A stretch of 41,562 nucleotides of DNA, from positions 1-41,562 of the forward strand of contig ONGJ01000009.1 in assembly GCA_900317375.1 (NCBI GenBank), given 5' to 3'. This DNA comes from an uncultured Eubacteriales bacterium. GTDB taxonomy: Bacteria; Bacillota; Clostridia; Oscillospirales; Oscillospiraceae. Below are positions 41,426-41,562 of the stretch, in pieces. Below the pieces are notes generated by a model. That model was not told the origin of the DNA. It worked only from the letters and a program-made list of their open reading frames with translations, and searched no databases. Numbering within the stretch: the stretch's first letter is position 1; the number at the start of each line of letters is the position of its first letter. The position numbers and the translations under genes were made by a program.

Positions 41426-41562
41426 GCCCCGAACAGATTACCGCAATCGCCTATCATGCCCTTGAGGATAAAAAGGCCAAAGACGTCAAGATCCTCAAAA
41501 CGGCCGAGCATACCGTCCTGGCAGATTATTTCGTCATCTGCAACGGTTCCTCTTCCGCGCAT
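41419..41562 (+). CDS. rsfS: Ribosomal silencing factor RsfS (5' part, cut by window end)
   Basis: 48 codons are present, running off the right edge. The N-terminus (ALEDKKAKDVKIL, ADYFVICNGSSSAH) is the start of the RsfS/Iojap family, which binds ribosomal protein L14 and blocks subunit joining during starvation. AGAAAGGA lies before ATG 41419, inside the end of nadD-yqeK. Its place after yqeK is the standard Firmicutes order. Confidence 0.95.
   Translation, partial: MLSPEQITAIAYHALEDKKAKDVKILKTAEHTVLADYFVICNGSSSAH

Overview
The window reads as the chromosome of a Gram-positive, anaerobic Clostridia-type bacterium, most likely in or near Oscillospiraceae/Ruminococcaceae. The support is the order smc-ftsY-yhbY-nadD/yqeK-rsfS, a DUF4364 regulator, an (S/N)PxTG-type wall-sorting signal, a membrane pyrophosphatase and AGGAGG-type ribosome sites. 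No tRNA, rRNA, CRISPR array, insertion sequence or phage gene was seen. Taxonomy is inferred from family content only.

Region A (1-14.3 kb, visibly lower GC) is a cell-envelope glycan locus built almost entirely of large polytopic membrane proteins. A plus-strand operon holds a DUF6056 protein, a YfhO-family protein, an O-antigen-ligase-like protein and a GT39-like glycosyltransferase. It meets a minus-strand set head-on: two DUF6020-like proteins, an acyltransferase-3 protein, a CapA-type protein and a second DUF6056 protein. Six or seven of the nine complete proteins look like GT-C-fold or polymerase-type enzymes that would use lipid-linked sugars outside the membrane. No nucleotide-sugar glycosyltransferase or flippase is visible, so the locus probably decorates or polymerises an existing polymer. 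Two promoters in the minus-strand set share an almost identical 33-bp sequence including the spacer.

Region B (14.3-20.9 kb) starts with a GC-rich hppA on the minus strand, closed by a strong terminator. A 451-bp divergent control region follows, with two plus-strand promoters, an hppA promoter, a perfect 20-bp palindrome and a UTR hairpin. It drives a large wall-anchored surface protein with an 8-residue tandem repeat stalk, followed by a membrane-tethered beta-lactamase/PBP-like protein whose catalytic motifs appear to be lost.

Region C (21.0 kb to the end, GC-rich, all plus strand) is housekeeping: cinA; nrdR, a NagB-like probable pseudoenzyme, glmM, a left-handed beta-helix acyltransferase, DUF4364, asnA and a SpoU methyltransferase; dprA, topA, trmFO, plsX, rnc and a radical SAM gene, tightly packed; then a separately promoted operon smc, ftsY, yhbY, nadD-yqeK and rsfS (cut by the window end). 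Notable items are an SMC with both coiled-coil arms clearly shortened, and a terminator-like hairpin inside an apparent in-frame insertion in the radical SAM gene.

Nothing here is an obvious new defence or mobile system. The best candidates for undescribed biology are the GT-C glycan locus with its twin promoters, the surface-protein/pseudo-hydrolase pair, the NagB-like pseudoenzyme beside glmM, and the short-armed SMC.
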